A stretch of DNA of 64,000 nucleotides, taken from an uncultured Prevotella sp. (GTDB taxonomy: Bacteria > Bacteroidota > Bacteroidia > Bacteroidales > Bacteroidaceae). The stretch is taken from positions 60,972 through 124,971 of the forward strand of contig CAJOFA010000002.1 in the NCBI GenBank assembly GCA_905233985.1, given 5' to 3'. Position numbers and translations under genes: made by a program. Positions 9,237 to 25,165 of the stretch are shown piece after piece. Positions within the stretch are counted from its first letter, which is position 1; the number at the start of each line of letters is the position of its first letter. The notes beneath the pieces were generated by a model. It ran no database searches. It saw only the letters and a list, made by a program, of their open reading frames with translations, and had not been told where the DNA came from.

Positions 9237-9264
9237 GCCTAATCTTAGGCAAGAGACACATTTT
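9237..9264 (+). terminator. Weak terminator-like hairpin after the DUF6057/CxxCH block
   Basis: GCCTAA (9237-9242) pairs with TTAGGC (9245-9250), and a run of seven T follows after about 10 bases. The stem is short and the T run is displaced, so this is only a possible terminator before the promoter at 9278-9307. Confidence 0.4.
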
Positions 9265-9277
9265 TTTGCTTTCTTGA

Positions 9278-9307
9278 TTGTTTTCTCAAAAAAAATGTGT
9301 ATATTTG
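9278..9307 (+). promoter_or_regulatory. Bacteroidetes-type promoter for the esterase-GH3-esterase operon
   Basis: TTG at 9278-9280, 19 bp, then TATATTTG at 9300-9307, matching the -33/-7 consensus of the Bacteroidetes primary sigma factor. It lies about 30 bp upstream of the first esterase start codon. Confidence 0.7.
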
Positions 9308-9320
9308 CAGCATATAATAA

Positions 9321-10547
<1,227 letters not shown>

Positions 10548-10552
10548 AAGCT

Positions 10553-14177
<3,625 letters not shown>

Positions 14178-14208
14178 TCAATAACCATTTGATTATATCG
14201 GTTTGGGT

Positions 14209-14247
14209 GAACTGCCGGTTCTCAATGCGAGAATCGGCAGTTCTTGT
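14209..14247 (+). terminator. Intrinsic terminator after the esterase-GH3-esterase operon
   Basis: GAACTGCCGGTTCTC (14209-14223) pairs over 15 bp with 14229-14243, with one G-T wobble and a 5-base loop, and runs into TTGTT. The T tract is short, but the stem is strong. Confidence 0.7.
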
Positions 14248-14289
14248 TGCGGTTATGGAAGAAGTATCTAGAAAATGATACTTATATAA

Positions 14290-16413
<2,124 letters not shown>

Positions 16414-16454
16414 TCATGGAAACTATCAATTTATTCATTAACAAATAAACCAAC

Positions 16455-18680
16455 ATGAAACGAATAACCAAAATTGCCTTACTGCTGTTGCTCATCGCTA
16501 TGGGTGTTACCAGCGCACAGGCACAATTCATGAGACCCGAGCGTAAAGCCGGCAATCCCGGGCTGAAAGAAGCCTATCAGAATTACTTTATGATTGGCGT
16601 TGCCGTCAATAGGTTTAACATCAGCGTACCCGAACAGGCTGCACTGGTCAAGCAGGAGTTTAGCAGCATGACTGCTGAGAACGACATGAAGCCCGTCAGC
16701 GTCCATCCTGCCGAAGGCGTATGGAACTGGGGACCCGCTGACAGCATCGCAAACTTTGCCCGTAAGAACGGTATTAAGTTGCGTGGCCACTGCCTTTGCT
16801 GGCACTCACAGTTCTGCGACTGGATGTTTACTGACAAGAAGGGTAAGCCTGTCACTAAAGAAGTGTTTTACGAACGTCTACGCGAGCATATCCATACTGT
16901 GGTAAACCGTTACAAGGACGTGGTCTATGCATGGGACGTGGTGAACGAAGCTATGGCAGACAATGTCCGTCCCACAATGGTTGACGGTAAGTGGCAGCCC
17001 GGCAGTCCGTACCGTGACAGCCGTCATTTCCAGCTTTGCGGTGATGAGTTCATTGCCAAGGCCTTCGAGTTTGCTCATGAGGCAGACCCCAATGCTCTGT
17101 TGTTCTATAACGACTATAATGAGTGCGACCCCGGCAAACGCGACCGTATCTATGACATGGTCAAGAAGATGCAGAATGCCGGTGTTCCCATCCACGGCAT
17201 AGGTATGCAGGGACACTATAATATCTATGGTCCCTCTGAGGAGGACATTGATGCTGCTATCACGAAGTATTCAGAGTTGGTACAGCACATTCACGTTACT
17301 GAGCTTGACATCCGTACCAATACGGAGATGGGTGGCCAGTTGCGTTTCTCGCGTGGTGAGTCGAAGCCCTTGGCTCCCTATGTGCAGACCCTGCAGGATG
17401 ACCAGTACAGCCGTATCTTCAAGATCTTCCGTAAGCACAAGGATGTCATTGACTGTGTTACTTTCTGGAATCTCAGTGACAAGGACTCTTGGCTTGGTGT
17501 AAATAACCACCCGCTGCCCTTTGACGAGAATATCAAGCCGAAAAATACATATTTCGTTATCCGTGACTTCAACGCTACGCTTGACAATGCTGCTGTTAAG
17601 GAAGACTTTGTTCCCAATGAACTCAACCAGCCCGGTCAGGAGTATCCTATGGTCAACTCACAGGGATATGCCCGTTTCCGTGTGGAAGCTCCCGATGCCA
17701 AGTCGGTCATCGTTAGTCTCGGACTGGGTGGCCGTGGCGGTACGGTGCTGCGCAAGGACAAGGACGGCGTATGGACAGGAACGACCGAGGGCCCGATGGA
17801 TCCTGGCTTCCACTACTATCACTTGACCATTGATGGTGGTGTGGTTAACGACCCCGGCACGCATAACTATTTCGGCTCCTGCCGTTGGGAGAGTGGAATC
17901 GAGATTCCCGCACCCGATCAGGACTTCTACGCTTATCGTAAGGATATTCCCCATGGAAATATTCAGGAAGTGCTGTTCTATTCTGAGAGTACAGGTAAGA
18001 TGCAGACCGCAATGGTTTATCTGCCTCCGACGTACGGCAAGCTCGTGAATAAGAAGGGTAAGCCTGTTAAGAATGGTCAGATGGGTGTTCAGGAGCGTTT
18101 CCCCGTGCTCTATCTGCAGCATGGCTGGGGTGAGAACGAGACCAGTTGGTCGAAGCAGGGGCATGCCGGACTCATCATGGATAACCTCATTGCTGAGGGT
18201 AAGATTCAGCCTTTCATTGTTGTCATGGCTTATGGCCTGACCAACGACATTAAGTTCGGTACTATTGGACAGTTTACTGCTAAGGAGTTTGAGACACTGC
18301 TGATAGATGAGCTCATCCCCTATATCGATGCCAACTTCCTCACGAAGACTGACAAGTGGAACCGTGCTTTGGCTGGCCTATCAATGGGTGGTATGGAGAC
18401 CAAGCTCATCACCCTGCGCCGTCCCGAGATGTTCGGCTATTGGGGCTTGCTCAGTGGTGGACAGTATGCTCCCGAGGAGATTAACGACCCCAAGCAGGTA
18501 CGTGTCATCTTTGAGAGCTGTGGCGACAAGGAGAATCCTGATGGTATTCGTCGGAGCGTTGAGGCGCTGCAGGCTGCAGGCTATAATGCCCACGGTTTTA
18601 TCTCAGAGGGTACTGCCCATGAGTTCCTGACCTGGCGTCGCTCGCTGCGCGAGATGGCTCCATTGCTCTTCAAGAAATAA
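16455..18680 (+). CDS. GH10 endo-beta-1,4-xylanase fused to a CE1-type esterase
   Basis: A 741-residue secreted bifunctional enzyme. The signal peptide ends around SAQAQ (residue 24). Residues ~35-385 are a complete GH10 barrel: acid/base Glu165 in WDVVNEAM and nucleophile Glu283 in VTELDIRT, plus the conserved LRGHCLCWHSQ. Residues ~400-480 form an E-set domain. Residues ~500-741 are a CE1-type hydrolase with YLQHGWGENETSW, Ser643 in GLSMGG and His722 in [11 protein letters not shown]. It would cut the xylan backbone and remove esters that block it. The esterase half is closer to the one in the preceding CE6-CE1 protein (same HEFLTWRR ending) than to the stand-alone esterases. Confidence 0.94.
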   Translation: MKRITKIALLLLLIAMGVTSAQAQFMRPERKAGNPGLKEAYQNYFMIGVAVNRFNISVPEQAALVKQEFSSMTAENDMKPVSVHPAEGVWNWGPADSIANFARKNGIKLRGHCLCWHSQFCDWMFTDKKGKPVTKEVFYERLREHIHTVVNRYKDVVYAWDVVNEAMADNVRPTMVDGKWQPGSPYRDSRHFQLCGDEFIAKAFEFAHEADPNALLFYNDYNECDPGKRDRIYDMVKKMQNAGVPIHGIGMQGHYNIYGPSEEDIDAAITKYSELVQHIHVTELDIRTNTEMGGQLRFSRGESKPLAPYVQTLQDDQYSRIFKIFRKHKDVIDCVTFWNLSDKDSWLGVNNHPLPFDENIKPKNTYFVIRDFNATLDNAAVKEDFVPNELNQPGQEYPMVNSQGYARFRVEAPDAKSVIVSLGLGGRGGTVLRKDKDGVWTGTTEGPMDPGFHYYHLTIDGGVVNDPGTHNYFGSCRWESGIEIPAPDQDFYAYRKDIPHGNIQEVLFYSESTGKMQTAMVYLPPTYGKLVNKKGKPVKNGQMGVQERFPVLYLQHGWGENETSWSKQGHAGLIMDNLIAEGKIQPFIVVMAYGLTNDIKFGTIGQFTAKEFETLLIDELIPYIDANFLTKTDKWNRALAGLSMGGMETKLITLRRPEMFGYWGLLSGGQYAPEEINDPKQVRVIFESCGDKENPDGIRRSVEALQAAGYNAHGFISEGTAHEFLTWRRSLREMAPLLFKK

Positions 18681-18704
18681 GGAGCCCCCCCTCCAGCGCA
18701 TCAG

Positions 18705-18749
18705 TGAACCCGATGGACTCGCTTGCTATGTGAGCGAGTTCATCGTTCA
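18705..18749 (+). other. Strong intercistronic hairpin between the GH10-CE1 and GH43 genes
   Basis: A 13-bp stem (18711-18723 with 18733-18745, one G-T wobble, 9-base loop) is extended by TGAA/TTCA at its base. There is no T tract, so it is not a standard terminator. It could stabilise or process the mRNA, or attenuate expression of the downstream GH43 genes. An ATG within it (18730) begins the longest possible GH43 frame but is not needed for that gene. Confidence 0.55.
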
Positions 18750-18789
18750 GTTACTATTAAACATTATTCTATTTCCCATATTCATGCTT

Positions 18790-20943
18790 ATGAAAAAATT
18801 ACGGTTCATACTATCCTTTGCCATCTGCGCTTTCGCGTTCAGCTTCGCAGTGGCGCAGAATCCAGTTATCCGCGGTATATATTCGGCCGACCCTACCGCA
18901 CGTGTATTTAATAATAAGGTATATATCTATCCGTCGCACGACATCTTCCCTCCAGAGGGACAGCGACAGGACTGGTTCTGCATGGCCGACTATCATGTCT
19001 TCTCGTCTGAGAATCTCGTTGACTGGACGGACCATGGTGTCATCCTGACACAAGAGACCGTGCCCTGGGGCAAACCTGACGGTTTTTCGATGTGGGCACC
19101 TGACTGCGTCTATAAGAACGGTACGTATTATTTCTATTTCCCCAACGCACCCCAGAATGGTCGAGGCTTTGCCATCGGCGTTGCCAAGGCCAGCAATCCC
19201 GAGGGACCGTTCACCTGTGAGCCGCAGCCCATTGCCGGTGTGACAGGTATCGACCCTTGTGTGCTGGTTGATGACGACGGTTCTGCCTATATCTACTGGA
19301 GTGGCATGGGTATCCGTGGCGCCAAACTGAAGGACAACATGGTTGAACTCGACGGAGAGTTGCAGACTATCCTGCTGCCGCCCCCCCGTCAGGCACAGAA
19401 CGACAGTATGCCCAAACCCCAGCTGCAGCGTATGCGTATGATGGTCGGTGGCGAGGAGATGAAGGGACTTCCTGAAGGTTTCAAGGAAGGTCCGTATGCC
19501 TTCAAGCAGGGTGGTCACTACTACTTGACATTCCCCTGGGTACGTGGTGAAACGGGAGAGGGTAAGAACCCCACAGAGACATTGGCTTATGCTATGTCCG
19601 ACTCTCCCCTGGGTCCTTGGGACTTCAAGGGCATCATCATGGCTGAGCATGCCAATGGCTGTTGGACCAATCATCACAGCATCACGCAGTATCGTGGTCA
19701 GTGGTATCTGTTTTATCATCACAACGATTTCTCACCTAACGACGATAAGCGTCGCTCCGTCTGCATAGACAAGCTCTACTTCAATGCCGATGGTACCATT
19801 CAGGAGGTTAAACCCACCATGCGCGGTGTCGGTATTTGCCCTGCCACCAGCCGCATTGAGATTGACCGCTATAGTGAGGCCAGCGAGGGTTGTACCGTTG
19901 CTAATAACGATACCGCCAATGGCTTGAATGGTTTGAATGTCACCCTACCAACCAAAGACAGTTGGGCACGCTTTGATGACGTTGATTTCAGTACTCTTAC
20001 TGACGGTGCTTATATGATGGTCAATGTCAAGGCTGATGCCAATACTGAGTTCTGTGTCCGCGAGAAGAATGCTAAAGGAAAAGTGTTGGCACGCTTCAAG
20101 GTGACTGTTCTCAGCGAGCAAGGCCCCTTCCGTCGCGACCAGCGTGGACAATGGCTCACCCTGACAGCTGCTCCCGAATATCTGCCGACAGGCGTCACGA
20201 ACCTCTGTGTCACCTGTGAGGGCGCGGGCGTCAGTGTGAACTGGATACAGTTTAAGAATCGCATAGACTACTTTGCTCCCGTTGCAGCCAATGCTGCTCC
20301 TGCCCAGCCAGACGCCAATGGTTTCATCCGTCGCTGGATGCTGTTAGAGCCCATCGACTACAACGTCCGCTCCAACATCATTCTCACCGAGAACTATCTG
20401 AACGAGAACCTGAACAAGGAATACTTCAAGGGACAGTTTGACAACAAGCGCATGCCGCGTGTCGGTGACAAGGTAACAGCTACGGGCACGGTGACGACAG
20501 GTCCTGCTGATACGAGAATGGCAACAGGACAGGAGACGGTGAAGACTACCAAACAGACACTCCGCTGGCACGCTATTGACAGCAAGACCTATAATGTCAA
20601 AGTGTTCCGCTTTGCTGAGTTGAACGGCTGCCAGCCTTATAACTCCCTGTTCTGGGGCGTCACCGTCATTGATTGTCCCGAGGAGATGGCTGGCGTACGT
20701 CTTGCCGTTGGTTCCAACGGCGCCTCTATGTGGTGGCTGAACGGTGACCGCGTACTCACGCTCGACGGTGACCGCCGTATGGTGGAAGATGACTGCGTCT
20801 CACAGCGCATCACCCTGAAGAAAGGCCGTAACGTCCTGCGTTTTGCCCTTGTCAACGGCCCTGGCCTCAGTGACATGTGTGTGCGTTTCATCGACGAGAA
20901 CAGAAAGCCAGTTACGAGCTATACAGTGAAGGTTACGGATTAG
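18790..20943 (+). CDS. GH43 beta-xylosidase/alpha-L-arabinofuranosidase with accessory domains
   Basis: A 717-residue secreted enzyme from ATG 18790 (MKKLRFILSF, signal peptide to AVAQ); in-frame ATGs at 18784 and 18730 would only lengthen the N terminus. The five-bladed GH43 propeller (residues ~25-365) shows base Asp34 (YSADPTARVF), middle Asp155 (GIDPCVL) and acid Glu233 (FKEGPYAF). Residues ~370-490 resemble a CBM6-type beta-sandwich (WARFDDVDFSTLTDGAYMMVNVKA). A further ~200 residues, beginning around IDYFAP and containing RRWMLLEPIDYN, form a C-terminal domain I cannot place. It probably releases arabinose or xylose from arabinoxylan fragments. It is followed by a second GH43 gene 33 bp later. 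Confidence 0.88.
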   Translation: MKKLRFILSFAICAFAFSFAVAQNPVIRGIYSADPTARVFNNKVYIYPSHDIFPPEGQRQDWFCMADYHVFSSENLVDWTDHGVILTQETVPWGKPDGFSMWAPDCVYKNGTYYFYFPNAPQNGRGFAIGVAKASNPEGPFTCEPQPIAGVTGIDPCVLVDDDGSAYIYWSGMGIRGAKLKDNMVELDGELQTILLPPPRQAQNDSMPKPQLQRMRMMVGGEEMKGLPEGFKEGPYAFKQGGHYYLTFPWVRGETGEGKNPTETLAYAMSDSPLGPWDFKGIIMAEHANGCWTNHHSITQYRGQWYLFYHHNDFSPNDDKRRSVCIDKLYFNADGTIQEVKPTMRGVGICPATSRIEIDRYSEASEGCTVANNDTANGLNGLNVTLPTKDSWARFDDVDFSTLTDGAYMMVNVKADANTEFCVREKNAKGKVLARFKVTVLSEQGPFRRDQRGQWLTLTAAPEYLPTGVTNLCVTCEGAGVSVNWIQFKNRIDYFAPVAANAAPAQPDANGFIRRWMLLEPIDYNVRSNIILTENYLNENLNKEYFKGQFDNKRMPRVGDKVTATGTVTTGPADTRMATGQETVKTTKQTLRWHAIDSKTYNVKVFRFAELNGCQPYNSLFWGVTVIDCPEEMAGVRLAVGSNGASMWWLNGDRVLTLDGDRRMVEDDCVSQRITLKKGRNVLRFALVNGPGLSDMCVRFIDENRKPVTSYTVKVTD

Positions 20944-20976
20944 AGATTACGGATTACAGATTAAGTATATATCATT

Positions 20977-22434
20977 ATGAAGACAAAATATTTGTTAGGT
21001 TTATCATTAGCCATTTCTTCTTTATCATTCAGCTCCGCAGTAGCGCAGATCGGCGCTCCCTATATTCATGACCCCTCGACCATCGTCGAGTGCGACGGCA
21101 AGTACTACACGTTCGGTACGGGCGGTGGCGGAATCATTTCCGATGACGGCTGGTCGTGGCACAGCGGAGCAGAACGTCCCGGTGGCGGTGCTGCACCAGA
21201 TGCCGTGAAGATAGGTGACCGTTATCTCATCATCTATGGTGCCACAGGTGGTGGACTCTTCGGTAACCACAACGGACGCATCCTTACCATGTGGAATAAG
21301 ACGCTGGACCCCAGTAGCCCTGACTTCAAGTACACTCCAGCTATTGAGGTGGCATCGTCCGATGGTATGGAGGACTGCGACGCCATTGACCCCAGTGTCC
21401 TGCTTGACCCCACCACTGGACGTCTGTGGGCATCCTATGGTACTTACTTCGGTAACATCCGTCTGATTGAGCTCGATCCCAATACGGGTGAACGTGTGAA
21501 GGGTAACGTGGAGAAAGACATCGCTATTGACTGCGAAGCTTCTGCCCTTATCTTCCGTGATGGCTGGTACTACCTGTTAGGCACTCATGGCACCTGCTGT
21601 GACGGCGTCAACTCTACCTATAACATCGTTGTGGGACGCTCCCGTTCGGTGGAGGGACCTTATGTGGATAATGTCGGTCGTGACATGTTCCACGGCGGAG
21701 GCCGTCTGGTCATCACCGCCGGCGACCGTGTCTGTGGCCCGGGTCATTTCGGTCGTACCATTCTTGACGAGGGTGTGGAAATCATGTCGTGCCACTATGA
21801 GGCAGACTTTGACATGGGCGGTCGCTCTGTTCTCGGTGTCCGTCCGTTGTTATGGAAGAACGGCTGGCCTGTTGCCGGTGAGCGCTTCCGTGGTGGCACG
21901 TTTGCCATTCTGTCTGAGCGTCGTGGCTACTCTTTGGAGATTGCCGTTGACTTCCAACGCATCGAGTTGCCGCGTAGGATGGGGTGGCGCATCGATCCCA
22001 ACGAGCCCATCGTACCCGTTCCCAATCAGAAGTTAGAGGATGTCCAGCAGTCATGGCCCACAGGTAATATCGCTGTGCGCTGTGCCGACTATATGTTCCG
22101 TCCTCATCAGATGTGGACGGTTGTTCCTGTGAACGAAGCCGGAGGTTATCTCAGCAATCCTTATTTCAAGGTAGTTATTGAGGGTACCGACCGTGCCCTG
22201 ACAGCTACGGCCGACTTGGAGCTGACCTCTCAGACGTTCGACGGTAGCGATGCCCAGCTTTGGCGCATCGAACAGCTCACCGACGGCACTTTCCGTATCA
22301 TGCCCAAGGCTATTCCTGGAAAAGACGGTGTGAACACTCGCTACTGCCTCTACTCTGCTGCCGACTCTACGCCGACACTTGCTGAGTATGACTTCCAGAG
22401 CGATAACTCCAAGTGGAACTTCTGTCGTCGTTAA
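20977..22434 (+). CDS. GH43-family alpha-L-arabinofuranosidase/arabinan-type hydrolase
   Basis: A 485-residue secreted GH43 protein. The signal peptide ends at SSAVAQ. The propeller holds base Asp32 (YIHDPSTIVECDGKYYTFGT), middle Asp138 (CDAIDPSVLLDP) and acid Glu187 (IDCEASALIF), all present, so it should be active. Residues ~365-485 (RPHQMWTVVPV, FDGSDAQLWRIEQL, DNSKWNFCRR) resemble a ricin-type beta-trefoil or similar carbohydrate-binding tail. It belongs to a different GH43 subfamily from its neighbour, which suggests the two remove different substitutions or linkages of arabinose. It is the last gene in the xylan enzyme series. Confidence 0.85.
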   Translation: MKTKYLLGLSLAISSLSFSSAVAQIGAPYIHDPSTIVECDGKYYTFGTGGGGIISDDGWSWHSGAERPGGGAAPDAVKIGDRYLIIYGATGGGLFGNHNGRILTMWNKTLDPSSPDFKYTPAIEVASSDGMEDCDAIDPSVLLDPTTGRLWASYGTYFGNIRLIELDPNTGERVKGNVEKDIAIDCEASALIFRDGWYYLLGTHGTCCDGVNSTYNIVVGRSRSVEGPYVDNVGRDMFHGGGRLVITAGDRVCGPGHFGRTILDEGVEIMSCHYEADFDMGGRSVLGVRPLLWKNGWPVAGERFRGGTFAILSERRGYSLEIAVDFQRIELPRRMGWRIDPNEPIVPVPNQKLEDVQQSWPTGNIAVRCADYMFRPHQMWTVVPVNEAGGYLSNPYFKVVIEGTDRALTATADLELTSQTFDGSDAQLWRIEQLTDGTFRIMPKAIPGKDGVNTRYCLYSAADSTPTLAEYDFQSDNSKWNFCRR

Positions 22435-22530
22435 ATCATAAAGGGATGTATTTGGTATCTCAAGCGTTAAATAAATGAAAAACCAATCACTTTTTAAGTG
22501 TATGTTATACCTCTTTTAACTAAAATAGAT

Positions 22531-22538
22531 TACCTTTG
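22531..22538 (+). promoter_or_regulatory. Promoter -7 element before the small lipoprotein gene
   Basis: TACCTTTG is followed by CACCCGAATTAGTAT. A nearly identical stretch after the -7 box (CACCCAAATTAGTAT) occurs at 47341, before the VanZ-like gene, so the initially transcribed region is shared by two unrelated genes. Confidence 0.6.
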
Positions 22539-22583
22539 CACCCGAATTAGTATTTTATTAACCATCTAAAAAATTAGAGAAAG

Positions 22584-23009
22584 ATGAAAAAAGTATTTTT
22601 GATGCTGGTTGCTGTTGCAACATTCGCACTGGTTTCTTGCGGTGGTAGCAAGGACGACAAGAAGGCTGCTCCTGCTGATGGCGCTGCTAAGTCTGAGAAG
22701 GTTTCAAAGGTTAAGGAAGCTGCCAATGCTGAAGAGGCTGGTATGGCTATCGTTACTGAGCTTGGTGACGCTGTAACCGTTCTGACAGCTTGTGAGGACA
22801 AAGAGGACGTGAAGGCTCTGGTTGAGGCTCTTGCTGACGACATGAAGTATCTGGGCGAGACTTATCCCGACTACAACCCCGATCCAGAGACCAAGAAGGC
22901 TATTGAAGATGCTGCCGTGGCAGTAGGCGAGGCTATCGGTACCGTTGGTGTTAATCTCGGTATGGACGCTTCTGACATTGCTGAGCTGCAGGGTATGCTG
23001 AGCAAATAA
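22584..23009 (+). CDS. Small lipoprotein of unknown function
   Basis: A 141-residue lipoprotein (LVSCGG, Cys19) with a charged Ala/Lys-rich linker and a predicted helical body with many Ala, Glu and Asp residues (EEAGMAIVTELGDAVTVLTACEDKEDVKALVEALADDMKYLGETYPDYNPDPETKKA). I do not recognise the family. It has its own promoter and a strong terminator, so it is monocistronic, and its codon use is that of a well-expressed gene. Its position after the xylan genes may be coincidental. Confidence 0.8.
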   Translation: MKKVFLMLVAVATFALVSCGGSKDDKKAAPADGAAKSEKVSKVKEAANAEEAGMAIVTELGDAVTVLTACEDKEDVKALVEALADDMKYLGETYPDYNPDPETKKAIEDAAVAVGEAIGTVGVNLGMDASDIAELQGMLSK

Positions 23010-23032
23010 GCATCAGACATCAATTAAATTTA

Positions 23033-23067
23033 AAAGGCTGAGCCCTGTGGGTTCAGCCTTTTTTTGA
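23033..23067. terminator. Bidirectional intrinsic terminator between convergent genes
   Basis: AAAGGCTGAGCCC (23033-23045) pairs with 23049-23061 across a TGT loop and is followed by a T run; on the other strand it also ends in T residues. It serves the small lipoprotein gene (+) and GH67 (-). Confidence 0.9.
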
Positions 23068-23086
23068 TTATTAGTTCCTCTGGGGC

Positions 23087-25033
23087 TCATTCATCAACCC
23101 CTGCGAAGCTCCCGAAATACTTGAGGCAGACATCGCGCCACTCGCGGGCATCTTGTACTTGCTGCTGCATGCGCTCATTCACTTCGTTCCAGCGCTGTTC
23201 ATCGACATAGGGCTTCATTTGCTGCCAACGGTCAGCCATCTGTTCCACCTGTTTCACCCCTAAGTTGTACTTCTCAAACATCAGCTCCCATAGCGTGAAG
23301 AACTCGTTGACTTGGTAGTTCCAGGGCACGTGGTGGAACCACAGCAGGTATTGCTCGGGACATGTGTGGATGTCTTCGAACATGCTGGCAATTTCCTCAC
23401 GATACTGTGCCGTGGCACCCGACCCCGTGGCTACGGTGCGGTCGAAGCCTACGCCCAGCGAGTCGGCCTTGTGATAATAGACGGGACACCACTCTAACGG
23501 GTAGCTCGCAATAAAACCGTCAGGCTCCGGACCCATGTGGTGGTCGAACTTGAAGATATGGTGCAGACCGAGTGGCATCATGTAGTTCACACATGCCTCG
23601 CGGCTTTGCTCCATCCAGGGACCCCATCCGTGATAGGCCAACTCTGGGAATGTCAGGTTGAGCCAGTCGGAAGTGATCTGTTCTGACTGTAACATCGGGT
23701 CCCACGCCAGTCGTCCGAAGGCGTACCAGTTAGCCTGCGAGAAGTGATGACCGCACCAGTTACGGTCCAAACCGATGTTTGCCACACCGGCAATGCCTTT
23801 CAGTTTCCCAGGATCCACAAACTCAAAGAACTCCTGCCACATCGGGCCGAGATAGACCAAGTGCTTCGACTGGCCCGTGTATTCCTGTGTGATTTGCAGC
23901 TCCACCATGTTCGGCGTATGGGTAATCTGGTCGAAGATGGGGCTGTACGGCTCACGCGGCTGGAAGTCGAGCGGGCCGTTCTTTGTCTGCAAGATGACGT
24001 TGTCCATGAACATGCCATCGAGGGGCTTGAATTCAGAGACGGCCTGCTTGACGCGGTCCTCGCCCTTGTGGTTCGCTCCATATACAAAGCAGCGCCACAT
24101 GACGATGCCGCCGTGCGGCTTCAGTGCACGTGCCAGCATGTTCGCACCGTCGGCATGAGAGCGATGGTAGTCGCCAGGCCCAGGCTGTCCCTCGCTGTTC
24201 GCCTTGACCAGAAAACCGCCGAAGTCGGGCACGAGTTTATAGATCTCGTCCGCCTTCTTCTGCCACCATGCAGCTACCTCCGGCACTAACGGGTCAGCCG
24301 TCTCGGTGTCTCCGAGAGCCATCGGTGTGGCGAAGTTGATGGAGAGATATACCTTGATGCCGTAAGGCCGCAGGATGTCGGCAATCTGTTTCACCATCTG
24401 TAGGTAAGGTGTCGTGAGCATCTTCGGTGAGGCATTCACGTTGTTCAGCACCGAGCCATTGATGCCGATGCTGGCATTCGCGCGTGCGTATTCCTCTATT
24501 AATTTAGAGTTGATAATTGATAATTGAGAATCGCTCCAGAAGATGCTCTTGCCGGCATAGCCGCGCTCAATGCTTCCGTCCAGGTTGTCCCAGTGGTTCA
24601 GCAGGCGTAGCTTGTAGAAGGGGGCATTATGACGATGGATGGCTGGTGTCGGATAACAATGTGTCCGACAGTCTCTCTCGTTCTCGAGAACGTAATAGGC
24701 ACCATACAACAAACCGATGTCGTTATGTGCGGCAATGATATAGTTACGTTTCTCGTTGAGTTCGGTCAGCGTGAATCCCTCATCGTCGGGCAGCGACTTG
24801 TCAATCTTCAGCGTCACCTCCTCACTCTTAGAGAACATGCGCAACTCACGCACGGCAATGTCAATGGTCGGTGTGGTGACATTCTCGTGTCCGCCACGAA
24901 CGGCGGGTGGGATGATGACATTCACTTTCGCTGTGTTCAGCGTGTCATAGCGCAGCCACAGCCAGTGGCCGTCCTCGGCCTGTACGCAGAGCGCCACCAT
25001 GCAGCTCAGCAGTACTAAATAAAGTTTCTTCAT
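23087..25033 (-). CDS. aguA: GH67 alpha-glucuronidase
   Basis: A 648-residue secreted enzyme (signal peptide to VQAE) that removes (4-O-methyl)glucuronic acid from the non-reducing end xylose of xylo-oligosaccharides. GH67 landmarks are clear: GHWLWLRY at the start, YGAYYVLENERDC, KLRLLNHWDNLDGSIERGYAG, and the catalytic set Glu281 (VKANSEGQPGPG, general acid) with Asp356 (GPLDFQ) and Glu384 (ITQEYTG), whose 28-residue spacing fits the two carboxylates of the family. It is transcribed convergently with the xylan locus but belongs to it functionally. A simple repeat around 24505-24533 encodes SQLSIINSKL in a loop. Confidence 0.95.
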   Translation of the reverse strand: MKKLYLVLLSCMVALCVQAEDGHWLWLRYDTLNTAKVNVIIPPAVRGGHENVTTPTIDIAVRELRMFSKSEEVTLKIDKSLPDDEGFTLTELNEKRNYIIAAHNDIGLLYGAYYVLENERDCRTHCYPTPAIHRHNAPFYKLRLLNHWDNLDGSIERGYAGKSIFWSDSQLSIINSKLIEEYARANASIGINGSVLNNVNASPKMLTTPYLQMVKQIADILRPYGIKVYLSINFATPMALGDTETADPLVPEVAAWWQKKADEIYKLVPDFGGFLVKANSEGQPGPGDYHRSHADGANMLARALKPHGGIVMWRCFVYGANHKGEDRVKQAVSEFKPLDGMFMDNVILQTKNGPLDFQPREPYSPIFDQITHTPNMVELQITQEYTGQSKHLVYLGPMWQEFFEFVDPGKLKGIAGVANIGLDRNWCGHHFSQANWYAFGRLAWDPMLQSEQITSDWLNLTFPELAYHGWGPWMEQSREACVNYMMPLGLHHIFKFDHHMGPEPDGFIASYPLEWCPVYYHKADSLGVGFDRTVATGSGATAQYREEIASMFEDIHTCPEQYLLWFHHVPWNYQVNEFFTLWELMFEKYNLGVKQVEQMADRWQQMKPYVDEQRWNEVNERMQQQVQDAREWRDVCLKYFGSFAGVDE

Positions 25034-25059
25034 ACGTATGTATCGTTTCGTTGTTTCTG

Positions 25060-25091
25060 CAAATGTAACTAAAATTTAGCAACTATCCAAA
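25060..25091 (-). promoter_or_regulatory. Promoter of the GH67 gene
   Basis: On the minus strand, TTTG (25088-25091), 20 bp, TACATTTG (25060-25067), giving a leader of about 26 bases to the GH67 start. Confidence 0.7.
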
Positions 25092-25129
25092 TCTTTTTTG
25101 AAGATTATTTTTTTTTGGTAATTTTTTTT

Positions 25130-25161
25130 TTTGGTAATCTGCACGGAATATGTTATCTTTG
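25130..25161 (+). promoter_or_regulatory. Apparently leaderless promoter (copy 1 of a duplicated cassette)
   Basis: TTTG (25130-25133), 20 bp, TATCTTTG (25154-25161), then only CAGA before ATG 25166. The transcript is expected to begin at or beside the start codon. A near-identical stretch lies at 27317-27352. Confidence 0.7.
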
Positions 25162-25165
25162 CAGA

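Noticed and set aside
18811..19722. Minus-strand frame of 303 codons opposite GH43
   Set aside because: Shadow; the plus strand holds the GH43 catalytic triad.
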